From a virus, in IMG/VR virus record IMGVR_UViG_3300024265_000047, positions 1 through 64,000 of that record: a stretch of DNA of 64,000 nucleotides, one strand, 5' to 3'. A program made the translations under genes and the position numbers. The notes under the pieces were generated by a model, which made no database searches, was not told the origin of the DNA, and was given only the letters and a program-made list of their open reading frames with translations. Shown here in pieces: positions 40,335 to 51,900 of the stretch; position 1 is the first letter of the stretch, and each line of letters starts with the position of its first letter.

Positions 40335-43300
40335 TTAACTATTATCACTTCTTGATGTTTCTAACCAATCTGTATTTAACCATATATAAGATATTGTATC
40401 ATAATTACCTAGTGTAACATCTCCAGCCATTCTTGTATTAGCACCGTTTTTAATTGTAACAGGATTAGTTGTAGTATTTGTTATAATTAGTATCTGACCA
40501 TCATAATCTCCATCATCTATTGCAGTAGATGCATCAGATGTAACACCACCAGCTGCATCTACACTCATAAAGGATGATGTAGGTGCTATGGTAAATGTTC
40601 CACTTAGTGATGCGTGTGCAACGTTATCCAATACTAAAAAATCTCTTATTGTTACATCTGCGTTTAACGATAACGTATCTGATGTGAAACTTCCCGTTAT
40701 TAATTCTTGTACATTAGAATTAGCAATAATAAGTTTATTATTTGCTACTGTTTGAAGTTCACCTGCAAAATTACCTATAAAAACGTTAGAACTTCCAACA
40801 TTATCTGAACCTGCACCTCGTCCAATATATGTGTTAGAACTTCCAGTAGTATTACTAACACCTGCACTTTGTCCTAACATTACATTTGATGCACCAGATG
40901 TAATTAAACCTGCATTCCAACCTATTATGGTATTATAATCTAATGTTGTGATTGCTCCTCCAGTACCTACTCCGATTAATACATTTTCTTGTCCGGCTGT
41001 TATTGAAGCACCTGCGCTTTCACCTATTATTACATTTTCAAAACCAGTTGTAACTGAATCACCTGCACCTTTTCCGATAATAACATTTTTATATGCTGTA
41101 TTTCCACTTCCGCTTTGTGGTCCGGCATTTGCTCCTATAACAACATTACTATATGCGGTTGTAGATAAAGTTTTTCCCGCTAATCTTCCTATTGCAACAT
41201 TATCATTTCCAGCTAACGCTGTATTTCCGCCTAATGCTTCATAACCAATTGCTATGTTATTATCTGCAACAGCATATCTACCAGCAAGATATCCTATAAA
41301 TATATTATTATCATGGTTTCCTAATGTTCCTCCTGCATAATATCCCATCAATATATTATATTTAGCATTTGTTTGAAGATTAAATCCAGTATATCTTCCT
41401 ATACCTATATTATGATCATCTGAAGAATTATTTGAAGATTTACCCATTAAAGCTTGTGATCCTAATGCGATATTGTATTCACCGGTTAAATATTTACCAC
41501 TTTGATATCCTATCAAAGTATTATAAGTACTATCAACTATACTACGACCGCTTTGATATCCTATAAAAATATTAGCATCTCCATCTTCCAATAAATATCC
41601 GGCTTCTTGTCCTAAAATTATACTATTATCAGCAAGTATAAGAGTAAAAGCAGCATTGAGTCCCATTATAATATTATAACTACCTCTAAATCTTGGATCT
41701 GGATCATCTTGTGGATTTGCTTTACCGGCATTTACACCAAGTACTATATTATTTTTAACTAATGAATATCTATTTTCAAAAGTACCTTCTGTGTTTGAAT
41801 ATATGTTAGTATTATCTCCTATAACAACTGTTGATGTAGTTGTGTTAGATAAATATAAATTTGAACCACTATCCCAACCACTAATATCACTTAATGAAAT
41901 ATTAACAATATGTGAATTATCATCTTTCCAAGTATTCCATACTGGATCTGTTTCAGCATGATTATGTAACGCATCTGCATTACTACCATCTGTTAATGTT
42001 GTTAACTCAGGTCCTGTTGCGGTTGTATCATGTGAATTTATAAGATGTCCATCAACTGCATAATATGAAGCTAATTGATCATTAAAATATTCTACATTTA
42101 AATTATCAACCCTTCCAGTAGATGCAACAACCAAAGGTGCTCCACTTGCTTTTGTTGAAATAAATTGACCTGTTGTATATATGTTATCTCCAAGTACAGA
42201 TTTAATAACTCCAGTATTGACCCATATGAATTGATGTCCACCTGCTAAATTTCCAGCAGGTCCGCTTTCATATGAATTAACTGCACCAGAAAAAGAATCT
42301 AATGTTGAACCATCTGTTGCAATTGTTGTCACATAGCTAACACCCCATATATTACTATATACTGTTGAATTATAGTTACCGTATATACCTGAATCTTTAC
42401 TAGAAGTAGGTGACCCTGTTTTATAATTGGCTGAAATTGTATCATCAATAGTTGAAAACAAAAAGTGTGATGCATGATAGTTATCTAACTTATCAGCATT
42501 TAGTTTTGAAACTCTAGCTTCACTTTGTACAATAAATGGTGGAGTAGTTCCAGTTGCATCTGAATAAAACTGTCTTGATCTAATGTAATATCCTCCTGCA
42601 TTCCAATTTTGTGTTAGTGCTACTGAACCATCATCCTTTAAATATCCCTGTATGCTATGATCGTTCCATCCAAATGCAGAATTCCAATCATCAGAATCGC
42701 CTCCAGTTGTAGTTATCACTCCAGTAACATCTAATTCAGATGCAGGTTCTGTATATCCACCCAATTTAACATAACCACCCAATGGATTTAAATACAAATA
42801 TTTAATATCAGTATCTAATCGTGCTTGTAAAAATGCTCCATTACTTTGATATGAAGATGCGCCTTCTCCAGAACCAATCTGTAAATTAGCATTACCACCA
42901 GTAACCATTATAGCACCAGCATATTCATCTACTGTTGTAAGATAAGCCTCATTAGATAAAAAATAACTATAATCATTATGATATACATTACCATCAAATT
43001 GTACACGGCTAGAACCTGGTGTATTAAAATATATACCATCATATGTCAATGTTATTGTTTGTATATTATCAACACTATATTTTAATGAATTATCAACTTT
43101 AATTTCCATATATCTATTACCTGTCAATGAGGTACCACTACCAGTCATTAATATATGACTGTATCTATCACCTGCAGGTGTAGTTGTTGTAATAACATTT
43201 TTCAATAACAATTGATTTGGAGTTGTATAATTATCGCCTGGATCAGTTCCCTTAGTCGTACCATCTGTACTACTCGTGTAATCTTTTGCTATTATGTATA

Positions 43301-44201
43301 TGTCTCCTGCAGCATTTGATCCAGCTAATCCAGAATCATATGTTGTAGGATTACCAGTTGTTCTTAATATAACGCTTCTTCCGCTTTCAGTTATTATATC
43401 AGTATCATCTGTTGTGAATTTTAAACCATCCAATAATGCACTTTGTATGGATCTAGGGTTATGAAATGTTAAATTATCTTCAATACTTGATAATATATAT
43501 GGCATATCTGCTACTATATCAGTTCCAGCATGGTTAGAAAAAACAATTTGAGGAACTCCACCAGTATCATGTAAAAATAAAAGACCTGCACTATTTGATT
43601 TAATAGCTGCTGCATATGTATCACTTATATAATTCAACCAAGGTGCACCTGCTCCTTGAATTGGGGGAGTATCCATTGTTGTAGGATAACCACCAATCAA
43701 TACAGATTTAATATCATAAGTATCATCACCAGTAACTACTCTAAGTTCATCTGATGGTGGTATAAAAAGAAAATCTTCTCCATCTTGAAATACACTTCCA
43801 CTACCATATATAGTATTACCGCCACTATTCCATAAAGAAACAACTGAACTACTTCCACCTCCACTACTTATATTTAAATCAATATTAGTATATGTCCATA
43901 GTAATGTTGTTGAACTATATCTCCATATCTGATATGTAAATGTTGTTGAATTATCCCATATGTATTGATCTCCATCTATTAAATTTTCTCCAAATACGTG
44001 TAAATTAGGATCATCAGTTCCTGTAAACCATTTACTTCCTCTAGTACCTCTTGGTCCTATTGGTCCTATTGGTCCATCTCCACCAATCATACCCTGAATT
44101 CCACCGCCGTTCAATAAAACTTGATCAAAATTTTCGTTGATTTTATCAACCATATTTGATATTGTATCTGAAGCAAGAATTTCTTTAATAAGTATAGCCA
44201 T
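40335..44201 (-). CDS. Large tail fibre with collagen-like and YadA-like regions
   Basis: A 1288-residue fibre. The N-terminus (MAILIKEILASDTISNMVDK) shares its layout with the protein at 62053-62667 and probably anchors the fibre to the virion. A short collagen-like stretch (GDGPIGPIGPRGTRG) follows near residue 40. Long beta-rich regions come next, then at about residues 815-1150 about 19 units of the type N-I/V-x-I-G-x-x-A-G, as in YadA-type trimeric adhesin heads. The fibre ends in a beta domain. It would form a trimer for host binding. A TATATAAA element lies upstream. Confidence 0.8.
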   Translation of the reverse strand: MAILIKEILASDTISNMVDKINENFDQVLLNGGGIQGMIGGDGPIGPIGPRGTRGSKWFTGTDDPNLHVFGENLIDGDQYIWDNSTTFTYQIWRYSSTTLLWTYTNIDLNISSGGGSSSVVSLWNSGGNTIYGSGSVFQDGEDFLFIPPSDELRVVTGDDTYDIKSVLIGGYPTTMDTPPIQGAGAPWLNYISDTYAAAIKSNSAGLLFLHDTGGVPQIVFSNHAGTDIVADMPYILSSIEDNLTFHNPRSIQSALLDGLKFTTDDTDIITESGRSVILRTTGNPTTYDSGLAGSNAAGDIYIIAKDYTSSTDGTTKGTDPGDNYTTPNQLLLKNVITTTTPAGDRYSHILMTGSGTSLTGNRYMEIKVDNSLKYSVDNIQTITLTYDGIYFNTPGSSRVQFDGNVYHNDYSYFLSNEAYLTTVDEYAGAIMVTGGNANLQIGSGEGASSYQSNGAFLQARLDTDIKYLYLNPLGGYVKLGGYTEPASELDVTGVITTTGGDSDDWNSAFGWNDHSIQGYLKDDGSVALTQNWNAGGYYIRSRQFYSDATGTTPPFIVQSEARVSKLNADKLDNYHASHFLFSTIDDTISANYKTGSPTSSKDSGIYGNYNSTVYSNIWGVSYVTTIATDGSTLDSFSGAVNSYESGPAGNLAGGHQFIWVNTGVIKSVLGDNIYTTGQFISTKASGAPLVVASTGRVDNLNVEYFNDQLASYYAVDGHLINSHDTTATGPELTTLTDGSNADALHNHAETDPVWNTWKDDNSHIVNISLSDISGWDSGSNLYLSNTTTSTVVIGDNTNIYSNTEGTFENRYSLVKNNIVLGVNAGKANPQDDPDPRFRGSYNIIMGLNAAFTLILADNSIILGQEAGYLLEDGDANIFIGYQSGRSIVDSTYNTLIGYQSGKYLTGEYNIALGSQALMGKSSNNSSDDHNIGIGRYTGFNLQTNAKYNILMGYYAGGTLGNHDNNIFIGYLAGRYAVADNNIAIGYEALGGNTALAGNDNVAIGRLAGKTLSTTAYSNVVIGANAGPQSGSGNTAYKNVIIGKGAGDSVTTGFENVIIGESAGASITAGQENVLIGVGTGGAITTLDYNTIIGWNAGLITSGASNVMLGQSAGVSNTTGSSNTYIGRGAGSDNVGSSNVFIGNFAGELQTVANNKLIIANSNVQELITGSFTSDTLSLNADVTIRDFLVLDNVAHASLSGTFTIAPTSSFMSVDAAGGVTSDASTAIDDGDYDGQILIITNTTTNPVTIKNGANTRMAGDVTLGNYDTISYIWLNTDWLETSRSDNS
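40750..41753 (-). repeat. About 19 YadA-head-type repeats in the tail fibre
   Basis: The coding strand repeats units such as NIVLGVNAGK, NIFIGYQSGR, NVAIGRLAGK, NVIIGESAGA and NVFIGNFAGE at intervals of about 14-20 residues. This is a left-handed beta-roll pattern. Variation between units is high, so these are old repeats, with possible potential for recombination-driven length change. Confidence 0.8.
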
Positions 44202-44220
44202 TATTAATTATTTTGTTTAT

Positions 44221-44230
44221 TTTATATATT
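44221..44230 (-). promoter_or_regulatory. Late-promoter-like AATATATAAA element
   Basis: The minus strand reads CAATATATAAAATAAACAAA about 20 bases before the ATG of the large fibre gene, in the 45-base gap after the 1534-residue gene. Confidence 0.4.
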
Positions 44231-44246
44231 GTACTATATTACAATA

Positions 44247-47200
44247 TTATTTTTTATCTAAATCAACGGATAAACCAAATGAATAGGTATAACCACTTAT
44301 TTTATTATATGTAATTTTAAAATTAAGATTACTATTCTTTATATATTTTATAGACATTTGTCTATCAATATTAAGATTATTTGTCAATCTATTTTCATTA
44401 GTATCATCCATATAAGCATAAGATGTTGTTCCATCTGATTTTATACCTTTAACATAAAGATCAATTGTATTTATTTTATATACTATCAATATATTATTAG
44501 TTATATAATCTTTGATATCATCCTCTAAAGTATCTTTTCTACCAAACCCGTATAAAGGATTTACGTATTTATTAAATTCTGGATAAAGATTAATATACAA
44601 TTCATCAGTTAATCTATCTGCAAGATAAACATGAAATATTATGTTATTATCATCCTCTTCATAAAAAACTCTTTCAGTAAAATTACTTAAATCAACATCA
44701 TCACCTGGATATTCAGCTATTTCAAACGTTTCTAACGGCATAGCATCAGGTATTTGAGTCATTTTAGAACCAAAATACGATTTTTTCTCAAATGTACTTC
44801 TTGTACCTGCAACATTTTCTGTGTTTATTTTATTTTTGTTTTTGATAAAATAACCAGGATCCCATGCAGAACTAAATATGTATCTATCTGTTTTATCAAT
44901 TCCAGTTTCTCCTATCAATGGATATCTACTCAAAAATGCACTTATGTTAGATAATTCCAATATACTACCTGGATTTTCTTCGTTAACTTTATGATAAAAT
45001 ACATTCTGTAATTTACCAAAGTCTTCATCTAACTTAAATTGTGTGTTACCATATCTTATTTCATCAAACACACTTGATTCATATGCTGTTAATTCATCAG
45101 CTCCAGTTGCTGGATAACCTTTAAGAATATATGGATCTTCAAATTTTACAATGTCTTTAAATTTAGGATTGTAATAACCTGAATGTCTAAAAAATGGTAA
45201 CAATTCTATTGTTGGATTAAGAGCTGCTCTATAACCAATAGTTTCAATCAAATTAAAAGCAACAGGTTTATCTTCATCAACAACTCTTTGTAAATATAAT
45301 GGTCTTATTACCATATCAGGACTAACTAATTCTACAACAAATTCATTATATGTTAATGTTCCATCTTCTTTAACTGTTTCATAAATTACATCAGGATTAC
45401 CTCTATTAACTCTATCATAAATATCAGCAAACGAAGAACTTTTCATTTTTTCTAAATATGCCTGATATCCACCATCTATTATATTATATGTTGCACCTTT
45501 TAATAAATTTGGAATAGGAGTGGTCAATGGAAATGAAGGAATAGGAATATCATTATAAGTCATTCTATTAACTAATAAAGTATTTTCATTAATAACTCTA
45601 TCTATTTGTTCTATTTTATAACTACCGGCTCCTGTACCGGTTCCTGGGATAGTAAAATATATTTGATTGTATTTTCCATCACTACCAATCGTAATATCAT
45701 GTACAAAATTCGTTGGAACACCAGAAGTATCTGTAGTACCTTTTATAAGATAGGGACCAGTTCCACTACTTGTAATGAAATCTAAAGCACCCTGCATTCT
45801 TACATTTTGATAATCATTTGTTGCAAATGGTTGATCACCTGAAGCAGCATCCAATTTATTTAATAACGAATATAAAAGCGTTCTATCGATAAATTCTCTA
45901 TCACCATCCAAATATGTATAATCTATATCTAAGAAAATCATTAGTGTAATAGTTTTCCATTTTTGATTTTCAACAAACTTAATTTGAAAACCAGATCTTT
46001 CAGTTACATTACTAACGTATTCAACATCTACCTTATTTTGGTGTGGTATCATTATAGCTGAAAATTTATATCCATTAAATTTACCATTTTGAATCAATGA
46101 TAAATTTTTAATATTATAATTCAACGATAATTTATCATCAAATGCTAAATTATAATCTGATCTCTGTTTTGTTATAACTTTAATACCTCTAAAAAAGGTT
46201 TCAGCATATCTGTATTTAGAACCATATTCTAAAGTAGAATATTTTTGTTGTCTATCTATTGGAATATAAGCATTATTAAAATTAACTCTATCAACTGTAA
46301 AATAATCTGTAAAATTATCAGTATCTATATCTTGAAAATATCCAAGTGCTGGGGGTAATATTGAATTACCATCGAAATTATCGTATGCTTTTTTATCAAA
46401 ATAACTCCACGATCTTAACACATCTGATTCTGTAAAATACTCAGGATATTTTGAAAGATAATACCATTCATGTGTAAATGAATCTGGATCCTGTATGATA
46501 TTTTTAGATGATGGAGAAAAATTATGTAAACCAAAAGCACCAGAAAAATTCAATCTGTAATCCTTGTTTCTAAGATCCTTACCTTCCTTATAAACCCATT
46601 TATTTATGTAAGGTACAACTCTTGATATATTAGAAAGTTCTCTTATATAATTTTCCTTTAATCTATCATATTCATTTGTAACCGCTTCTGTCGTTGTTCC
46701 TTCAGGCGTATCATTCTGTAATATACCCTGTAATCTACCGAAACCAGTTTCATAAAAATCTCTTATATCAGGATGGTTTGCTTTATAAATATAATTACCA
46801 CTTGCATCCTGTTCGTTATATTCATCTTCTTCAGCATACAGTTCTCCAAGATCAAAATATTCTGTTGAATAAAAATCAACATCAAAATCTCTTATTGGAT
46901 AAAACGAAAATCTACCAAACTTTGGTCTAAACAATTCATATATTGATACTTTACTATTAGAATCATAATATATTTTATCACCTTTTAAAACAACACTTCT
47001 ATAATTATTAAAATTACTGTATGTTGTTATGTTATTAAATTCATCATAAGTTCTTTCATCTAAATATGGTCCAATATTTGTAACCAAGGCATAACCAGTT
47101 TTAGTTTTTATGTATCTATCTGTATTAAATTTAAGTATGTCATCAACATGAATTTTTACTCTAGAATCTTTATTACCGCTACCACCTGCAAAGAAATTGT

Positions 47201-48851
47201 TAGTAGCATGTGTGTTAGGATATGGTTCTAAATTTATTGTAGATGATGATAAAACAAAATTTATAGAATTAAAATTAAAACCTTCTACAAGATTTTCAAC
47301 TATTACGGTATCATCTACTGCTAATGCTTTAAATGTTTTTTTCGTACTTCTTATATTGTTTATTGCAGCAGCTAATGAAATTGCAACATCCTTTGGAGCA
47401 CCAAATCTATTAAAAAATGTTTCATATGCTTCTCCGATATCATTATTTGTTTCTACTGCAGATACTTCTCCGATATAGTGTGAATCACCAGTTACAACAA
47501 GTGGTATTGTTCCTTCATAAAAACTTATGGTGTATCCATAATCCAATTCACCAATAATTTTAAACATAGCACCTGCACGACCACGACCAGATAAAGATAT
47601 TCCTTTAGATGATGTTATCATTGGTGAGAATCCAGAAAATTTAGAAACATCAACTTCTGTATCTGCTATTCTAATCTGATTATCATTCCATACACTTCCA
47701 GTTTTAATGTTATGAAAATTATTTTCTTTATCTTTTACATAAAAATAACTAGCAATTGTATCGATATATTCAGGTTTTGGTAATGCCGTTATAGTATCTA
47801 TATCATGCGTAAATAACAAAATACCCCTTTGGTTTGTTAAATTATATTCATTTACAAGCGTTTCAGAAACATCTGTTTTATTTATTGGATAAGGAGTTTG
47901 AGTTTTTTCTATTCTAGTTTTTCTAAAAAATTCTTCACCATCCAATAAAAAACTTCCTTCTTCATTATCAGTAACATAAAGACCAAAGTATCTATTTATT
48001 TTATAATTATCTGTAACATCATCATTGAATAAAAATTCTAAATTGATTAAATTTGCACTAACAATATTATTTCTTTCAAAACCCTTAGTTACAAAATATT
48101 CATCTTCCATAACTGTAGAATCTTTAGCAACCAAAGTATCATATAAACGTTCAGATACTGAAGTAAATCCGGATTTGTTATATGATATACCGTTATAATA
48201 ACTTACTTCATTTTTATTAACATTTAGTGTAACAGATGAAATAGGAAATGCTTCATCATTTACGTGATTTCTTATATATTTACCTAAATTAGTTGTCTTT
48301 CTAAGATCAAATGTTTTTATTATTGTAGATTTTTTGATTACATTATCAATAAAATTGTCTGGGTCCTTTGCAGCAGCTTCATTTAAATTTTCAGTTGTTG
48401 CATTTCTACTGTTTATGTTAACAGGTCCTTCTATTTTAAATATCACGAAATAATCTGGAACATCTTTTTCCAACCATATTGGAGCAAAAATCGCCATATC
48501 TTCCGTGTATTTTTCTGATATTACTCGTCTGGCACCAGCTTTATAAAACATTTCAAACTGTTCAGTATATTTAGACATAACTGTGTTACTATCATTAGCT
48601 TGAAATACATCATACGCTAATTTTTTAGGAAACTGTCCCTTGTTATAAAAATTAAATAGATCAACGCTGTATTTAGAATTTGGATCAATCTTATAACCCT
48701 TAAATTTATTGTTTGAAAGAGCCTCGTTTGCACTGAATGATTCTAAATAAAGATCATCATTACTATCAACCATTAATTTTATATTGGTACTAAGCTTCGG
48801 ATTAGTCGAAAGAAGTCCAAAACTGTAGTTAGAAAAAAATTGTTTGGCCAT
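44247..48851 (-). CDS. Very large virion structural protein
   Basis: A 1534-residue protein of unknown family, mixed alpha/beta and rich in Tyr, Asn, Asp and Lys. It starts MAKQFFSNYSFGLLSTNPKL. It contains segments such as WLEKDVPDYFVIFKIEGPVN and SNEAL-type loops, and no enzymatic motif. Its position between a large fibre and another large structural protein points to a baseplate or tail-associated role, perhaps a wedge protein comparable in size to T4 gp7 (1032). An AATATATAATTTAACA element lies just upstream of the ATG (48871-48890). Confidence 0.55.
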   Translation of the reverse strand: MAKQFFSNYSFGLLSTNPKLSTNIKLMVDSNDDLYLESFSANEALSNNKFKGYKIDPNSKYSVDLFNFYNKGQFPKKLAYDVFQANDSNTVMSKYTEQFEMFYKAGARRVISEKYTEDMAIFAPIWLEKDVPDYFVIFKIEGPVNINSRNATTENLNEAAAKDPDNFIDNVIKKSTIIKTFDLRKTTNLGKYIRNHVNDEAFPISSVTLNVNKNEVSYYNGISYNKSGFTSVSERLYDTLVAKDSTVMEDEYFVTKGFERNNIVSANLINLEFLFNDDVTDNYKINRYFGLYVTDNEEGSFLLDGEEFFRKTRIEKTQTPYPINKTDVSETLVNEYNLTNQRGILLFTHDIDTITALPKPEYIDTIASYFYVKDKENNFHNIKTGSVWNDNQIRIADTEVDVSKFSGFSPMITSSKGISLSGRGRAGAMFKIIGELDYGYTISFYEGTIPLVVTGDSHYIGEVSAVETNNDIGEAYETFFNRFGAPKDVAISLAAAINNIRSTKKTFKALAVDDTVIVENLVEGFNFNSINFVLSSSTINLEPYPNTHATNNFFAGGSGNKDSRVKIHVDDILKFNTDRYIKTKTGYALVTNIGPYLDERTYDEFNNITTYSNFNNYRSVVLKGDKIYYDSNSKVSIYELFRPKFGRFSFYPIRDFDVDFYSTEYFDLGELYAEEDEYNEQDASGNYIYKANHPDIRDFYETGFGRLQGILQNDTPEGTTTEAVTNEYDRLKENYIRELSNISRVVPYINKWVYKEGKDLRNKDYRLNFSGAFGLHNFSPSSKNIIQDPDSFTHEWYYLSKYPEYFTESDVLRSWSYFDKKAYDNFDGNSILPPALGYFQDIDTDNFTDYFTVDRVNFNNAYIPIDRQQKYSTLEYGSKYRYAETFFRGIKVITKQRSDYNLAFDDKLSLNYNIKNLSLIQNGKFNGYKFSAIMIPHQNKVDVEYVSNVTERSGFQIKFVENQKWKTITLMIFLDIDYTYLDGDREFIDRTLLYSLLNKLDAASGDQPFATNDYQNVRMQGALDFITSSGTGPYLIKGTTDTSGVPTNFVHDITIGSDGKYNQIYFTIPGTGTGAGSYKIEQIDRVINENTLLVNRMTYNDIPIPSFPLTTPIPNLLKGATYNIIDGGYQAYLEKMKSSSFADIYDRVNRGNPDVIYETVKEDGTLTYNEFVVELVSPDMVIRPLYLQRVVDEDKPVAFNLIETIGYRAALNPTIELLPFFRHSGYYNPKFKDIVKFEDPYILKGYPATGADELTAYESSVFDEIRYGNTQFKLDEDFGKLQNVFYHKVNEENPGSILELSNISAFLSRYPLIGETGIDKTDRYIFSSAWDPGYFIKNKNKINTENVAGTRSTFEKKSYFGSKMTQIPDAMPLETFEIAEYPGDDVDLSNFTERVFYEEDDNNIIFHVYLADRLTDELYINLYPEFNKYVNPLYGFGRKDTLEDDIKDYITNNILIVYKINTIDLYVKGIKSDGTTSYAYMDDTNENRLTNNLNIDRQMSIKYIKNSNLNFKITYNKISGYTYSFGLSVDLDKK

Positions 48852-48870
48852 ATTTATTTTTTGTTTACAA

Positions 48871-48890
48871 TGTTAAATTATATATTAGAA
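48871..48890 (-). promoter_or_regulatory. Late-promoter-like TAATATATAATT element
   Basis: The minus strand reads TTCTAATATATAATTTAACA between the terminator at 48903-48930 and the 1534-residue gene (ATG at 48849-48851). A terminator followed by this element is what a new transcription unit would look like. Confidence 0.5.
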
Positions 48891-48902
48891 AAATACATAA
48901 AG

Positions 48903-48930
48903 AAAAAAAAGGAGATCATTTAGATCTCCT
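48903..48930 (-). terminator. Strong intrinsic terminator
   Basis: On the minus strand AGGAGATC-UAAAU-GAUCUCCU forms a perfect eight-pair hairpin (48910-48917 with 48923-48930) followed by a U-run. It follows the stop of the 1230-residue gene by about 20 bases. Confidence 0.85.
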
Positions 48931-48949
48931 CAATTGAATAAAGTTTCTA

Positions 48950-51900
48950 TTATGATAGTATACCAAGATCTACTCTAGTTTCTAATATTGTTGGAGCTAA
49001 ATTTTCTAAAGTATTTGAAACATCATCTATAGCAACCTGTAGTTGTCTACTTGGAAGTTGTTCAAGATTTAGATTATCTGATTTGTATTTAGCAAATATT
49101 TCGATGTCAAAAGAAAAAGTATCTCCAGCAACATCGTAAATATCAAATCCCATTCTTTTTGCATAAGTTACATTGGTAATTGATCCATTTTGAACTCCTG
49201 CAATGTTACCCAAACCTTCAGAACCTTTACCCCAATAATCTGTCATTCTAAATTGGAATATCAACGGTATTTTTAAAGAATTGTGTGAACCAAATTCTAT
49301 TGATTTTAATGAAGTTGCATTTTTACCATCAACACAAATTGTTTCATGTGTATCAGTTGCTAAAAACATGTATGAACCACAAGTATATTTACCCAATAGA
49401 TATTGATCATTTTCTTCAAAGGACGTTTTCAATGTTCTGGTAAATACAAGATCTGAACCATTTCCACCTGCAGTTAACATCTGAGCTCTTTTTGTTTCAT
49501 CAGCAGAACCATCATAGATATACATATTTTGTTTTTTACCCAACTTGGTATTAGACTGTAATATTGAAAACTTAGAATGTCTAAACAACTGTACAGCTAA
49601 TTCTGCAACAGTTTCTGTAGTAGGAGTAATACCTGTTATTTGTTCGTATACTGAATTGTATATAATTTCACTTTGAACAAACGGATGATCAATATGTACT
49701 TCTATTGTTTCATCAGGTATACCACTTGGATTAGATGGATCAAATTCAACATCTCTATATGGAACACCACTATTAAAAGCTGCGCCAAAAATGAAATCAT
49801 CATCAGAAACTGATGCACCTGGAACAATTCTTCCATAAGAATATTCTGCTTCTTCTCCGTTTGTTATTGGAGTTCCCACATCTGTTCCACGATTAGTTGG
49901 TTCATTATGATAATAAAAACTTTCTTCTGCTGCAAGATCTTTAAATCTACAATATATGAATTGTGATTTAACCTGTGCAGCTTGATAAGGTGCTAAAACA
50001 CCTATTTCATCTGTATTATCAGAATTGTTAGAATTTGTCAAAACAACAGGTACTAAATCATATTTTAATTTTGTATTATAAGTATCATCACTAGAAACAT
50101 AAGAAGGATTACCTTCTATCGTTATATCGTTGTTTTCATAATATCCATATATAGCTGGAATTATATCAGGAGTATCTGCTTCAGATCTTTTAACTCTTTT
50201 AGTATAACTTCCAGGTAATCTAGATATCAATTCTAATGCAGTAGCTGCAATGTTTTCTAACTGTAAGAAAAATGTCTTACTAACAATAACACCCTTTTTA
50301 ACATCCAATGTATTAACAATATCAGTATAATAACCTGCAAAGAATTTGTTTATTTGGTTTTTATTTATCTTAGTTTCATTACCATCTTCATCCAATATTT
50401 TAACAACAAGTGTACCTTTAACTTTCTTAAGAATTTCTCCATATTCTTGTAATTGAGTTGTCATTTCTATCAACTTATTATAAAGATCAATTGGTGTTTG
50501 TTCAGGAGATAAAAATCCTGATGCAATGTTTTGAGCTTGATGTGGATAATATTTTTCATTAGCTGTAAATGAATCTGATAGATGACTATCAATTCCCTTT
50601 GAATTTAATTCTTCCTGTAATCTAACTCTTGAAAGATCGATTTGGTTTTCACTTAATATATCTGTTACAATATTACTTGTAGTAAATTGATCTGGAAACT
50701 GAATTCTAATTATGTTTGACCAATCAGATTTCAAACCATTAGAAGGCCATCCAGCTTCAGATACTGACATTACTTTTACTTCAAGAATTTCACCCTTTCT
50801 TATCGGTATATCAATCGTATTTATATTGTATTGATCTGCATTTTCAACATCTTCAATTTCCCATTCATATTCGTCTGTATCAGGATTATATACTCTATTT
50901 CTTACCTTACTTTCAGTTCTTTCCCATGGAGAAAATGCTGCTCTTCTTTGAACATCACCATCAGTAAAATCCAATTGGTTTACTGGATTAGCCGCACCAT
51001 CAAGAGATAGATACCTATGTTCTGTTATGAATTGAACTATCTGTTGGAATCCAGTTTCTGGAATACTTTTTAGATCTGGATATTCGAAATAACCTCTTGC
51101 TCTATATTTAGGAATAAAAGATGTTAATGAACCGCTTTTAGCAAGTGCTTCTATTTCTTTAACAATAGATGAATACAATTCAGTTTTAGTATTACGTTCT
51201 GTTATTAAAGCTCTTTCTTCGTTTTTATCTGATTGTCTTTCTTGTTGATTACCAGAATAGTTCTTTGTTGCTATCAATTCTCTTTTGGCTTTTATAGCAT
51301 CATCTAATTCCTTCAATTCAGAAAGAATTGTAATTTTTTGATTCTGTAATTCTATAAGATCCTTAACTGATTGATTGTTTTCAAGATGTTGATTTATTTT
51401 TAAAACACTTACATTTTCACCATTTAATACTGGAGCATCAGGAATGATTCCCAATATTGCAGGTGGTAATTTGTCTTTCGCAAGATTAAACAAATACGTA
51501 CTAAAATCAGTAACCTCTGTTCTATAATACTGCTCAAGACTTTGTTCTAAACCATTTATAGTTATTTTTAAATCATTTGAATAAAATGCAACACCTGGAG
51601 ACCAATTTTTAGAAGATATTTTCGATACAGGATCTATAGGTTTAACAAATACTACACATCTTTCATTGAATCCAATTCCTATTTGTCCTTCAACGAAGTT
51701 GTCTTGTTCTGAATAAAATATTAATGTATCAGCTCCTATTGGAATTGTTCTATAACCTTCTATCAACTCTAATACAACGCTATTTGTTGATGTATCTACA
51801 CTTTTTATTATATATCTTGTATCTCTTATATCACCAGCAACAATTAATGAATCTCCAATTTTAAGATTCATTGTATCTAAAAAGTTAGATCTTGTATCTG

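Noticed and set aside
40948-41244. Plus-strand open frame of 98 residues inside the fibre gene
   Set aside because: It is a shadow of the YadA-type repeats on the opposite strand; its Pro/Ala/Thr repeats mirror Gly/Asn codons and it has no promoter-like element.
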